Shown here: piece after piece, positions 1-5,650 of the stretch | Position numbering within the stretch: position 1 is the first letter of the stretch | Layout of the letters: each line of letters begins with the position of its first letter | NCBI GenBank assembly: GCA_002361625.1 | Contig: DETL01000008.1 | Coordinates: 18,734 to 24,383, forward strand | Direction of reading: 5' to 3' | DNA: 5,650 nt | Origin: Bacteroidales bacterium UBA3289 | Lineage (GTDB): Bacteria; Bacteroidota; Bacteroidia; Bacteroidales; UBA932 | The notes under the pieces: generated by a model | Told to the model about the DNA's origin: nothing | What the model saw: the letters and a program-made list of their open reading frames with translations, nothing else | The model's database searches: none | Translations under genes and position numbers: made by a program

Positions 1-176
1 TCAACATCGACTCCGACAGCCGTCTCGCGATGACCGCCGCCATCCGCAAGGTCTTCCACGACAAGCCCGGCGAGTTCGACCCGCGCAAGTACCTCGGTCC
101 CGCCCGTGACGAGATGAAGAAGCTCTACATGCACAAGATCGTGAACGTCCTCGGTTCCGACGGCAAGGCCGAGTAA
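1..176 (+). CDS. fba: Class II fructose-bisphosphate aldolase, C-terminal fragment
   Basis: Only the last 57 complete codons plus two bases of a preceding codon are visible; the gene starts beyond the left edge, and the stop is TAA at 174-176. The fragment opens with NIDSDSRLA, matching the conserved NxD(T/S)D segment of class II (metal-dependent) fructose-1,6-bisphosphate aldolases, whose Asn helps bind the dihydroxyacetone phosphate part of the substrate. It continues with FDPRKYLGPARDEMKKLY and ends HKIVNVLGSDGKAE, wording I recognise from Bacteroidota aldolases. Family knowledge: the cytoplasmic enzyme reversibly splits fructose-1,6-bisphosphate into dihydroxyacetone phosphate and glyceraldehyde-3-phosphate in glycolysis and gluconeogenesis. 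The zinc ligands and most of the barrel are outside the window, so a related ketose-bisphosphate aldolase cannot be fully excluded. A strong terminator follows 19 bases after the stop, so this is the end of its transcription unit. Confidence 0.9.
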   Translation, partial: NIDSDSRLAMTAAIRKVFHDKPGEFDPRKYLGPARDEMKKLYMHKIVNVLGSDGKAE

Positions 177-195
177 TCCGAAGACAATGGCTATG

Positions 196-232
196 AAAAA
201 CGGTTCCCGCTTGTTCGGGGGCCGTTTTTTTT
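196..232 (+). terminator. Intrinsic terminator of the aldolase gene
   Basis: An 11-bp stem pairs 199-209 (AACGGTTCCCG) with 216-226 (CGGGGGCCGTT), including two G-T wobbles, around a 6-base loop at 210-215. The A run at 196-198 can extend the stem to 14 bp by pairing into the T run. Eight T residues follow at 225-232. This is a textbook factor-independent terminator placed 19 bases after the aldolase stop codon. Confidence 0.9.
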
Positions 233-241
233 GTATGTTTG
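210..241 (+). promoter_or_regulatory. Bacteroidota-type promoter for the tricorn-like protease gene
   Basis: TATGTTTG at 234-241 matches the Bacteroidota -7 consensus TAnnTTTG exactly. CTTG at 210-213 lies 20 bases upstream and matches three of the four bases of the -33 element TTTG. The implied transcription start, roughly 5-8 bases after the -7 box, would leave a leader of about 20 bases before ATG 268. The -33 element falls in the loop of the aldolase terminator hairpin and the spacer crosses its 3' arm and T run, so the two signals overlap. Known: the TTTG/TAnnTTTG consensus of the Bacteroidota primary sigma factor. Inferred: that this copy is active. Confidence 0.65.
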
Positions 242-267
242 TGACAGAAACTCTGATACAACCTGAT

Positions 268-3200
268 ATGAAAAGATTCCTGACCCTGGTTGCGCTGGCT
301 GCGCTTGCCGCCGGCACGACCGCCCGGGCCGACGAGGCCCGTCTGCTGCGCTTCCCGGCCACCAACGGCACGGAAGTGGCGTTCTCCTACGGCGGAGACC
401 TTTGGACCGTCCCCGTCACCGGCGGCGAGGCCCGCCGGCTGACTTCCCACATCGGCTACGAGATGTTCGCCCGCTATTCGCCGGACGGAAAGAGCATCGC
501 CTTCACCGGCGAGTATGACGGCAACCGCGAAGTGTACCTGATTCCCGCCAAGGGCGGCGAACCGGTCCGCATGACTTACACCTCCACCAACGGCCGCGAT
601 GACCTGGGCGACCGCATGGGCCCGAACAACATCGTGATGGGCTGGTCCCCGGACGGAAAGAAGATCGTCTATCGCAACCGCATCGGCGACGGCTTCCCCG
701 GCAAGCTCTGGACCGTGGGTCCGGAAGGCGGGATGCCGGTGGAGATTCCCCTCCCGGAAGGTGGTTTCTGCTCCTATTCCCCGGACGGGAAGAAACTGGC
801 TTACAACCGCGTGATGCGTGAATTCCGCACCTGGAAGTACTACCGGGGCGGCATGGCGGATGACGTGTGGGTCTATGACCCCAAGGCCGGAAAGGTGGAA
901 AATATCACGAACAACGACGCACAGGACATCTTCCCCATGTGGATCGGCGATGAGATCTTCTTCGCCTCGGACCGGGACATGATCATGAACCTGTTCGTGT
1001 ACAATACGAAGACGAAGAAGACCGAGAAGGTGACGGACTTCAAGGACTACGATGTCAAGTTCCCTTCCACGGACGGCAAGACCATCGTCTTCGAGAACGG
1101 CGGATGGCTGTACCGGCTGGACCCGAAGGACCGCAAGGCCGTCAAGATTCCCGTCACGCTGGCATCGGACGACATCTACGGTCGTGCCGAGCGGGTAAAT
1201 GTGGCAGGAAAGCGGACGGGGATGAGCCTCTCTCCGGACGGTGCGCGCATGGTCGTGACCGCCCGGGGTGAAGTCTTCGACGTTCCCGTGGAGAAGGGTG
1301 TCACCCGCAACATCAGCCGTACGCCCGGTTCCAACGACCGCAGCGCCGACTGGAGCCCGGACGGAAAATGGATCGCCTGGATCGGCGATGCCACGGGCGA
1401 GACGGAGATCTACCTGTATGACGCCGTAAACGGCGGCGACCCGGTCCAGGTCACGAAGGGGGCCGATACCTATATCCGTTCCCTGCAGTGGAGCCCCGAC
1501 AGCAAGCACATCCTGTTCACGGATCGCAAGAACCGCGTCGTGGAAGTGGATCCTTTCGCGAAGACCCGACGCACAGTCATGCAGAACCCCGAGTCCGAAT
1601 TCTATGGCATTGAATACTCTCCGGACAGCCAATGGCTCGCCTACACGAAGCCGGCGGCCAACGAGATGAATATCGTCTATCTGTACAACCTCGCCAGCGG
1701 GAAGGAATATCCCGTCACCGAGCGCTGGTACAACAGCGGCAGCCCTACATTCAGCGCCGACGGAAAATACCTCATCTTCACCTCGGACCGTGACCTGAAC
1801 CCGCAGTACAGCCGCATCGAATGGAACTATGCTTACGGTGACATGTCCGGCGTCTATATGGCCATGCTGTCCAAGGACACGCCCTCGCCGCTGATTGCGA
1901 CGGATCCGGTCGTCAAGGTGGAAAAGCCCGCTGCAGACGAGCCCAAGGCCGATGCGAAGAAAGGCGGCGCCCCGAAGACGGCTGAAAAGTCCGCCACGAA
2001 GGTGGATCCCGACGGCATCGTGGACCGCATCGTGAAACTGCCCGTCAAGGGACGCGGCTTCTACAGCGACGGGTCCAAACTCTGGTACGGCGGCGGCCGC
2101 GGCACCCGCGTGTTCGACTTCGCAACCCAGAAGGACGAGGAATGCACCGATGCCCGGATGATGGTCCGGAACGGCGATAAGAAGGCCCTCTTCATGAAGG
2201 GACGCGACCTGTACGTGGCGGCGCCCGGCCCGAAGGTGGGCCTGAAGGATAAAGTCGCGCTGGACGGGCTCGTAGCTACGGTGGACTACGCCCAGGAGTG
2301 GCCCCAGCTCTATGACGAGGTCTGGCGCGCCTTCCGCGACGGCTACTATCTGGAGAACATGCACGGACGCGACTGGAAGGCCGTCAAGGCCAAGTACGAA
2401 GTGCTCGTCCCGTATGCCAAGACCCGCCTGGACGTGAACTACATCATCGGAGAGATGATCTCCGAGGTAGCGAGCGGCCATGCCTATGTCACCCCGCCGT
2501 CCGACTATCCCAAGCCGGAGCGCATCCCGATGGGCCTGTTGGGTGCCGAACTCTCCAAGGTGAAGGACGGCTTCCGCATCGACCGCATCCTCCAGGGTGC
2601 GACCTACCGGCCGGAACTGCGGTCCCCGCTCCAGGAGCCGGGCCTCGGCGTGAAGGAAGGGGATGTCATCACCGCCATCGACGGTGTCTCCCTCAAGGAC
2701 GTGGACAACATCTACAAGCTTCTGGTGGGCAAGGCCGACGTACTTACGGAGCTTACCATCGGCGGCAGGAAAGTGATCGTAAAGCCCATTGCCGACGAGT
2801 ATCCGCTCTACCACTACGAGTGGATCCTGAAGAACATCGAGACCGTGGACAAGCTTTCCGGCGGCAAGGTCGGCTACATCTACATTCCGGACATGGGCGC
2901 CGAAGGCCTGAACGAATGGGCCCGCTACTATTATCCGCAACTGGACAAGGAAGCCCTCATCATCGACGACCGTGAGAATGGCGGCGGCAACATCTCCCCG
3001 ATGATCATCGAGCGCCTGCAGCGCGAGGTGTACCGGATGACCATGCGCCGCGGCTCCACGCGTACCGGCACCGTCCCGGAGGGTACGCACACCGGTCCGA
3101 AGGTGCTCCTGATCAACAAGTACTCCGCTTCCGACGGCGACCTCTTCCCCTGGAGCTTCAAGGCTAACGACCTCGGCACCGTCATCGGCACGCGTACCTG

Positions 3201-3492
3201 GGGCGGCATCGTGGGCATCAGCGGTTCCCTGCCGTACATGGACGGCACTGATGTCCGTGTCCCGTTCTTCACGAACTATGACGCCAAGACCGGACAGTGG
3301 ATCGTGGAGAACCACGGCGTGGATCCGGACATCCTCCTGGACAACGATCCCATCCGCGAGTACGCCGGCGAGGACCAGCAGCTGGAGAAGGCCGTCCAGG
3401 TGGCCCTCGAGCAGCTCAAGGACCGCAAGCCCCTCCCGGGCATCCCCGCCCCGAGGACCTTCAAGGACCTGGGACTTCCGGAAATGAAATAG
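268..3492 (+). CDS. Exported tricorn-like S41 family serine protease
   Basis: A 1074-residue protein with the tricorn protease layout. Residues 1-21 are a Sec signal peptide (MKRF, a hydrophobic core, then ARA before DEA), with no lipobox Cys, so a soluble periplasmic location is likely. Residues about 25-545 form a beta-propeller region with PD40/TolB-like blades; the repeated SPDGK-type motif appears near residues 70, 126, 170, 321, 362, 408, 450 and 495. A Lys/Ala/Pro-rich spacer spans about 548-583. A PDZ domain lies at about 755-845 and the S41 catalytic domain at about 850-1050. Catalytic residues by motif: His738 (SGHAYV), Ser955 in SASDGDLF, Glu1014 in ENHGVDPDI; DDRENGGG near 900-907 matches the oxyanion-hole segment. 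The residue before the His is Gly, where archaeal tricorn has a catalytic Ser. ATG 268 is chosen over in-frame ATG 187 because it gives the signal peptide and the upstream codons would read through the terminator. Family role: degradation of peptides; the substrate here is unknown. It appears to be transcribed alone. Confidence 0.93.
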   Translation: MKRFLTLVALAALAAGTTARADEARLLRFPATNGTEVAFSYGGDLWTVPVTGGEARRLTSHIGYEMFARYSPDGKSIAFTGEYDGNREVYLIPAKGGEPVRMTYTSTNGRDDLGDRMGPNNIVMGWSPDGKKIVYRNRIGDGFPGKLWTVGPEGGMPVEIPLPEGGFCSYSPDGKKLAYNRVMREFRTWKYYRGGMADDVWVYDPKAGKVENITNNDAQDIFPMWIGDEIFFASDRDMIMNLFVYNTKTKKTEKVTDFKDYDVKFPSTDGKTIVFENGGWLYRLDPKDRKAVKIPVTLASDDIYGRAERVNVAGKRTGMSLSPDGARMVVTARGEVFDVPVEKGVTRNISRTPGSNDRSADWSPDGKWIAWIGDATGETEIYLYDAVNGGDPVQVTKGADTYIRSLQWSPDSKHILFTDRKNRVVEVDPFAKTRRTVMQNPESEFYGIEYSPDSQWLAYTKPAANEMNIVYLYNLASGKEYPVTERWYNSGSPTFSADGKYLIFTSDRDLNPQYSRIEWNYAYGDMSGVYMAMLSKDTPSPLIATDPVVKVEKPAADEPKADAKKGGAPKTAEKSATKVDPDGIVDRIVKLPVKGRGFYSDGSKLWYGGGRGTRVFDFATQKDEECTDARMMVRNGDKKALFMKGRDLYVAAPGPKVGLKDKVALDGLVATVDYAQEWPQLYDEVWRAFRDGYYLENMHGRDWKAVKAKYEVLVPYAKTRLDVNYIIGEMISEVASGHAYVTPPSDYPKPERIPMGLLGAELSKVKDGFRIDRILQGATYRPELRSPLQEPGLGVKEGDVITAIDGVSLKDVDNIYKLLVGKADVLTELTIGGRKVIVKPIADEYPLYHYEWILKNIETVDKLSGGKVGYIYIPDMGAEGLNEWARYYYPQLDKEALIIDDRENGGGNISPMIIERLQREVYRMTMRRGSTRTGTVPEGTHTGPKVLLINKYSASDGDLFPWSFKANDLGTVIGTRTWGGIVGISGSLPYMDGTDVRVPFFTNYDAKTGQWIVENHGVDPDILLDNDPIREYAGEDQQLEKAVQVALEQLKDRKPLPGIPAPRTFKDLGLPEMK

Positions 3493-3520
3493 AGATTTCT
3501 TCCCTTCGCTCGGAATGACA
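3491..3520. repeat. Candidate dispersed intergenic repeat
   Basis: The bases just after the protease gene run AGATTTCTTCCCTTCGCTC then GGAATGACA. Read on the minus strand this is TGTCATTCCGAGCGAAGGG and so on, which spuriously translates to CHSERREEISIS. From memory, near-identical intergenic strings (spurious peptides such as SERSEESL and FRAKREI) recur in many Bacteroidota and other bacterial genomes as a short dispersed repeat. Only one copy is present in this window, so repetition is not shown here. TTCC at 3500-3503 can pair with GGAA at 3512-3515. The element overlaps the last bases of the protease stop codon and adjoins the inverted repeat downstream. Confidence 0.5.
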
Positions 3521-3562
3521 TGAGGCCGACCAAAACTTTTTGGTCGGCCTCATCGTTATTTT
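3520..3562 (+). terminator. Perfect 16-bp inverted repeat, probable terminator of the protease gene
   Basis: ATGAGGCCGACCAAAA at 3520-3535 is the exact reverse complement of 3538-3553, with only CT between the arms; in RNA the innermost A-T pairs would open to form the loop. The 3' side continues CGTTATTTT (3554-3562), an interrupted T run weaker than that of the other terminators in the window. The hairpin begins 28 bases after the protease stop. A terminator is the simplest reading; the imperfect T run lowers confidence in efficiency, not in the hairpin itself. Confidence 0.8.
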
Positions 3563-3574
3563 AAAGGATTTGCG

Positions 3575-3582
3575 TATTTTTG
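3575..3582 (+). promoter_or_regulatory. -7 box of the trpS promoter
   Basis: TATTTTTG matches the Bacteroidota -7 consensus TAnnTTTG exactly and lies 28 bases before the trpS start. No convincing TTTG -33 element sits 19-21 bases upstream; that position coincides with the end of the preceding hairpin's 3' arm (about 3550-3555). The box lies within a 5-bp inverted repeat, TTTGC at 3569-3573 and GCAAA at 3582-3586. The leader from the predicted start to ATG 3611 would be only about 20 bases, too short for a T-box or attenuator. Confidence 0.6.
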
Positions 3583-3595
3583 CAAACTTGAATCG

Positions 3596-3610
3596 ATACG
3601 ACAATACGAC
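3596..3610 (+). repeat. Two 7-base direct repeats abutting the trpS start codon
   Basis: ATACGAC occurs at 3596-3602 and again at 3604-3610, separated by one A, so the second copy touches ATG 3611. The segment contains no Shine-Dalgarno-like AGGAGG. It lies in the predicted short 5' leader. Function is unknown and chance similarity is possible. Confidence 0.5.
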
Positions 3611-4615
3611 ATGGAAGAATTGCAGAAGAAAAGAATGCTGTCCGGCATCCAGCCCAGCGGAGACCTTCATCTCGGAAACTATCTCGGCGCCATCAAGAAC
3701 TGGGCGGACCGGGTGAACGATTATGAGTGTTATTACTTCATGGCCGACCTCCATACCATCACCGTCCGCCAGGATCCGGCCGAACTCCGCAAGCGCTCGA
3801 TCAACCAGCTGGCCCAATACATCGCCTGCGGCCTGGATCCCGAGCAGAACGTGCTCTTCCTCCAGTCGCACGTGCCCGCGCACAGCCAGCTTGCCTGGGT
3901 GCTGAACTGCTATACGATGTTCGGAGAACTGTCCCGCATGACCCAGTTCAAGGACAAGTCGGCCAAATACAGCAACAACATCAACGCCGGCCTTTTCACC
4001 TATCCGGTCCTGATGGCGGCGGATATCCTGCTGTACCAGCCGGATTATGTTCCAGTCGGAGAAGACCAGAAGCAGCATGTGGAGATCTGCCGGGACATCG
4101 CCCAGCGCTTCAACAGCATCTACGGCGACGTGTTCAAGATTCCCGAGCCGCTGATCGCCAAGACAGGCGCCCGCATCTACGGCCTTACCACCCCGGGCGA
4201 CAAGATGAGCAAATCCGTCCCCGACGGGTGCGTATTCCTCATGGACTCCCCCGATGACATCCGCCGGAAGTTCAAACGCGCCGTCACCGACTCGGACAGC
4301 GAGAACTGTGTCCGGTTCGACAAGGAGAACAAGCCCGGCGTCGCCAACCTCATGAACATCTATGCCACCCTCACCGGCAAGACCATTCCCGAAATCGAGT
4401 CGGAGTTCGACGGGCAAGGCTACGGCGCCTTCAAGCCCGCCGTCGGCGAAGTCGTGGTGGAAGCCCTCCGCCCCATCCGCGAAGAAGCCGAGCGCCTCAT
4501 GAAGGACAAGGCCTATCTCAACGATGTGTATCTGAAGGGGGCCGAAAAGGCGTCCTACGTGGCCAACAAGACCCTTCGGAAGGTCTATAAGAAGGTAGGG
4601 TTCTACCAGATCTAA
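3611..4615 (+). CDS. trpS: Tryptophanyl-tRNA synthetase
   Basis: A complete 334-residue class I aminoacyl-tRNA synthetase, the normal length for bacterial TrpRS. It charges tRNA-Trp with tryptophan using ATP in the cytoplasm and is essential for translation. The signature at residues 11-27 (SGIQPSGDLHLGNYLGA) contains the HIGH-type motif HLGN at 20-23. MAADILLYQPDYVPVGEDQ at 135-153 contains Asp138, the equivalent of the indole-recognising Asp of Bacillus TrpRS, followed by KQHVE. DKMSKS at 197-202 is the ATP-binding KMSKS loop. The C-terminus KTLRKVYKKVGFYQI is typical of the family. ATG 3611 gives the expected N-terminus; Met9 (base 3635) would cut close to the first motif. No clear ribosome binding site is visible, as is common in this phylum. 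It is bounded by a hairpin upstream and a terminator 4 bases after the stop, so it is probably monocistronic. No truncation or missing motif is seen. Confidence 0.98.
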   Translation: MEELQKKRMLSGIQPSGDLHLGNYLGAIKNWADRVNDYECYYFMADLHTITVRQDPAELRKRSINQLAQYIACGLDPEQNVLFLQSHVPAHSQLAWVLNCYTMFGELSRMTQFKDKSAKYSNNINAGLFTYPVLMAADILLYQPDYVPVGEDQKQHVEICRDIAQRFNSIYGDVFKIPEPLIAKTGARIYGLTTPGDKMSKSVPDGCVFLMDSPDDIRRKFKRAVTDSDSENCVRFDKENKPGVANLMNIYATLTGKTIPEIESEFDGQGYGAFKPAVGEVVVEALRPIREEAERLMKDKAYLNDVYLKGAEKASYVANKTLRKVYKKVGFYQI

Positions 4616-4619
4616 GTTT

Positions 4620-4650
4620 AAAAGCGGTGCTCGGATGAGCACCGCTTTTT
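4620..4650. terminator. Bidirectional terminator shared by trpS and copA
   Basis: A perfect 13-bp stem pairs 4620-4632 (AAAAGCGGTGCTC) with 4637-4649 around the 4-base loop GGAT. On the + strand T5 follows the GC-rich part (4646-4650); on the - strand the same stem ends in TTTTAAACTT. It occupies nearly all of the 36 bases between the trpS stop and the stop of the convergent ATPase gene, so one hairpin plausibly ends both transcripts. Confidence 0.92.
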
Positions 4651-4651
4651 G

Positions 4652-5650
4652 TCATTTCCTGAGCCGCAGCGAATTCGTCACCACGCAGACGCTTGACAGC
4701 GCCATGCAGGCGGCGGCTACCATAGGGTTCAGGAGGAAGCCGTTGACCGGATACAGGATGCCGGCGGCCAGGGGGACGGCCAGCAGATTGTAGAAGAACG
4801 CCCAGAAGAGGTTCTCCCGGATAATCGTGACCGTACGCTTGGAAAGGCGCACGAGGTCGCTGAGCTTCGAAAGATCGGAGGAGACAATCGTCACCTGGGC
4901 CGTGTCAATGGCGATGTCGCTTCCCTGCCCCATCGCAATGCCCAGGTCGGCCTGCGCCAGGGCGGCGCTGTCGTTGATGCCGTCGCCGACCATGGCGACG
5001 CGTTTTCCGGAGGCCTGAAGCCGCTTCACGTATTCAGCCTTGTCCTGCGGAAGGACATGGGCCTTCACATGGGCGATGCCGGTTTCCTCGGCGATGTGGC
5101 GGGCGGCCACTTCGTTGTCGCCGGTAAGCATATGGATCTCAATCCCTTGCGCCTGCAGCACCTTGACAGCCTGAACCGAGGTATCCTTGAGTTCGTCGGC
5201 CAGGGCCAGGACCGCATAGACTTTCACCTTGTCAAAGAGGAGCGTCACCGTGTAGCCGGCGTCCATCCAGGGGCCGATGCTGTCGCCCACCATCGGATTC
5301 GTCGCTTCGGGGATATCGCCGACAATGTCATGGAGAAGGTCCATGTTCCCGACATAGTAGCGGGTTCCGTGGACCGTACCGGCAATTCCCTTGCCCAGGA
5401 TGGCCTGGAAATCCTCGACAGGAAGATCCTCGCAGCCCCGCAGCGACTCGCATACGGCGAGCGCGAGCGGATGCTCGGAGCGATGCTCCAGTGCATAGAG
5501 GACATCCCGCAGGTTCAGTTCATTAGGGTCATCTTCCGTCAAGATGGTAGGATCCCAGACGGACTCCACCACGGAAGGTTTTCCTTCCGTCAGCGTGCCG
5601 GTCTTGTCCATGACCATCGCCTGGACCTTCCGGGCAACCTGCAGGCTTTC
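4652..5650 (-). CDS. copA: Copper-exporting P1B-type ATPase, C-terminal part
   Basis: The last 332 residues of a P-type metal ATPase; the frame stays open to the right edge (ESLQVARKVQA precedes the phosphorylation site), so the internal Met at 5615-5617 is not the start. Motifs by visible residue: DKTGTLTEG at 15-23 with the phosphorylated Asp15; SEHP at 58-61, the His-Pro nucleotide-binding motif specific to P1B ATPases; GKGIAG at 86-91; TGDN at 176-179; GDGIND at 222-227. Two final membrane segments carry YN (287-288, TM7) and MALSS (317-321, TM8), the pattern of Cu(I)-transporting P1B-1 pumps. Such inner-membrane pumps use ATP to export cytoplasmic Cu(I). The N-terminal metal-binding domains, CPC-containing TM6 and promoter are outside the window. 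Met replaces the common Phe/Leu before DKTGT. The gene converges on trpS and shares its terminator. Silver transport is also possible; a zinc/cadmium pump is unlikely given TM7/TM8. Confidence 0.95.
   Translation of the reverse strand, partial: ESLQVARKVQAMVMDKTGTLTEGKPSVVESVWDPTILTEDDPNELNLRDVLYALEHRSEHPLALAVCESLRGCEDLPVEDFQAILGKGIAGTVHGTRYYVGNMDLLHDIVGDIPEATNPMVGDSIGPWMDAGYTVTLLFDKVKVYAVLALADELKDTSVQAVKVLQAQGIEIHMLTGDNEVAARHIAEETGIAHVKAHVLPQDKAEYVKRLQASGKRVAMVGDGINDSAALAQADLGIAMGQGSDIAIDTAQVTIVSSDLSKLSDLVRLSKRTVTIIRENLFWAFFYNLLAVPLAAGILYPVNGFLLNPMVAAACMALSSVCVVTNSLRLRK

Noticed and set aside
187..267. In-frame upstream ATG that would add 27 residues to the protease.
   Set aside because: These codons read through the aldolase terminator and T run (giving FGGRFF), lie upstream of the predicted transcription start, and would bury the signal peptide.
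1..3315. A 1104-codon open frame on the minus strand, antisense to the protease gene.
   Set aside because: It lies codon-on-codon opposite a protein with clear protease domains and is explained by the absence of TTA, CTA and TCA codons in the sense gene. Its translation is repetitive His/Asp/Val/Gly-rich text with no recognisable domain, and its start is a GTG with no promoter or leader support.
3554..3610. T-box, attenuator or other tRNA/Trp-responsive leader ahead of trpS.
   Set aside because: The space between the preceding hairpin and the start codon is only 57 bases and the predicted leader about 20, with no leader peptide, T-box bulge sequence or second hairpin.
3461..4642. A 393-codon open frame on the minus strand over trpS.
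   Set aside because: Same cause: it mirrors trpS codon for codon, starts inside the terminator hairpin and runs through the intergenic hairpin and the end of the protease gene.
5615..5617. ATG as the start of the copper ATPase.
   Set aside because: It is two codons before the catalytic DKTGT Asp, and the frame continues upstream to the window edge with typical family residues (ESLQVARKV). The gene is simply cut by the window.
1..5650. A linked, previously undescribed multi-gene system.
   Set aside because: The genes are recognisable single-function families, separated by their own terminators and promoters, with one in convergent orientation. No transposase, integrase, toxin, defence or biosynthetic gene is present, and no tRNA, rRNA or CRISPR repeat was seen on either strand.

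Overview
The window looks like a chromosomal housekeeping stretch from a GC-rich member of the Bacteroidota, most likely Bacteroidales. The evidence is the wording of the aldolase tail, the exported tricorn-like protease with a Lys/Ala-rich spacer, and exact matches to the Bacteroidota -7 promoter box (TAnnTTTG) ahead of two genes that lack a clear Shine-Dalgarno sequence. I cannot place it to genus from sequence alone.

Layout, left to right. Bases 1-176 are the 3' end of a class II fructose-bisphosphate aldolase gene (+). An intrinsic terminator follows at 196-232, with a Bacteroidota-type promoter overlapping it at 210-241. Bases 268-3492 (+) encode a 1074-residue exported tricorn-like S41 serine protease: signal peptide, PD40/TolB-like propeller repeats, PDZ domain, and S41 catalytic domain with His738, Ser955 and Glu1014. 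The 118-base gap after it holds a candidate dispersed intergenic repeat (3491-3520), a perfect 16-bp inverted repeat that is probably a terminator (3520-3553), and a -7 promoter box (3575-3582). Bases 3611-4615 (+) are a complete tryptophanyl-tRNA synthetase gene, trpS. A 13-bp stem hairpin at 4620-4649 lies in the 36 bases between trpS and a convergent gene, and can serve as a terminator for both. Bases 4652-5650 (-) are the C-terminal part of a Cu(I)-exporting P1B-type ATPase (CopA-like), whose 5' end lies beyond the right edge.

The four genes do glycolysis/gluconeogenesis, envelope proteolysis, translation and copper export. Each visible boundary carries its own terminator or promoter signals, so I read them as separate transcription units and not as one system. 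I found no sign of a novel multi-gene system, mobile element, CRISPR array or RNA gene. The points most worth a second look are the promoter lying inside a terminator, the export of a tricorn-type protease that has Gly before its catalytic His, the dispersed-repeat candidate at 3491-3520, and the complete absence of TTA, CTA and TCA codons from the protease and trpS genes, which creates very long spurious antisense open frames.
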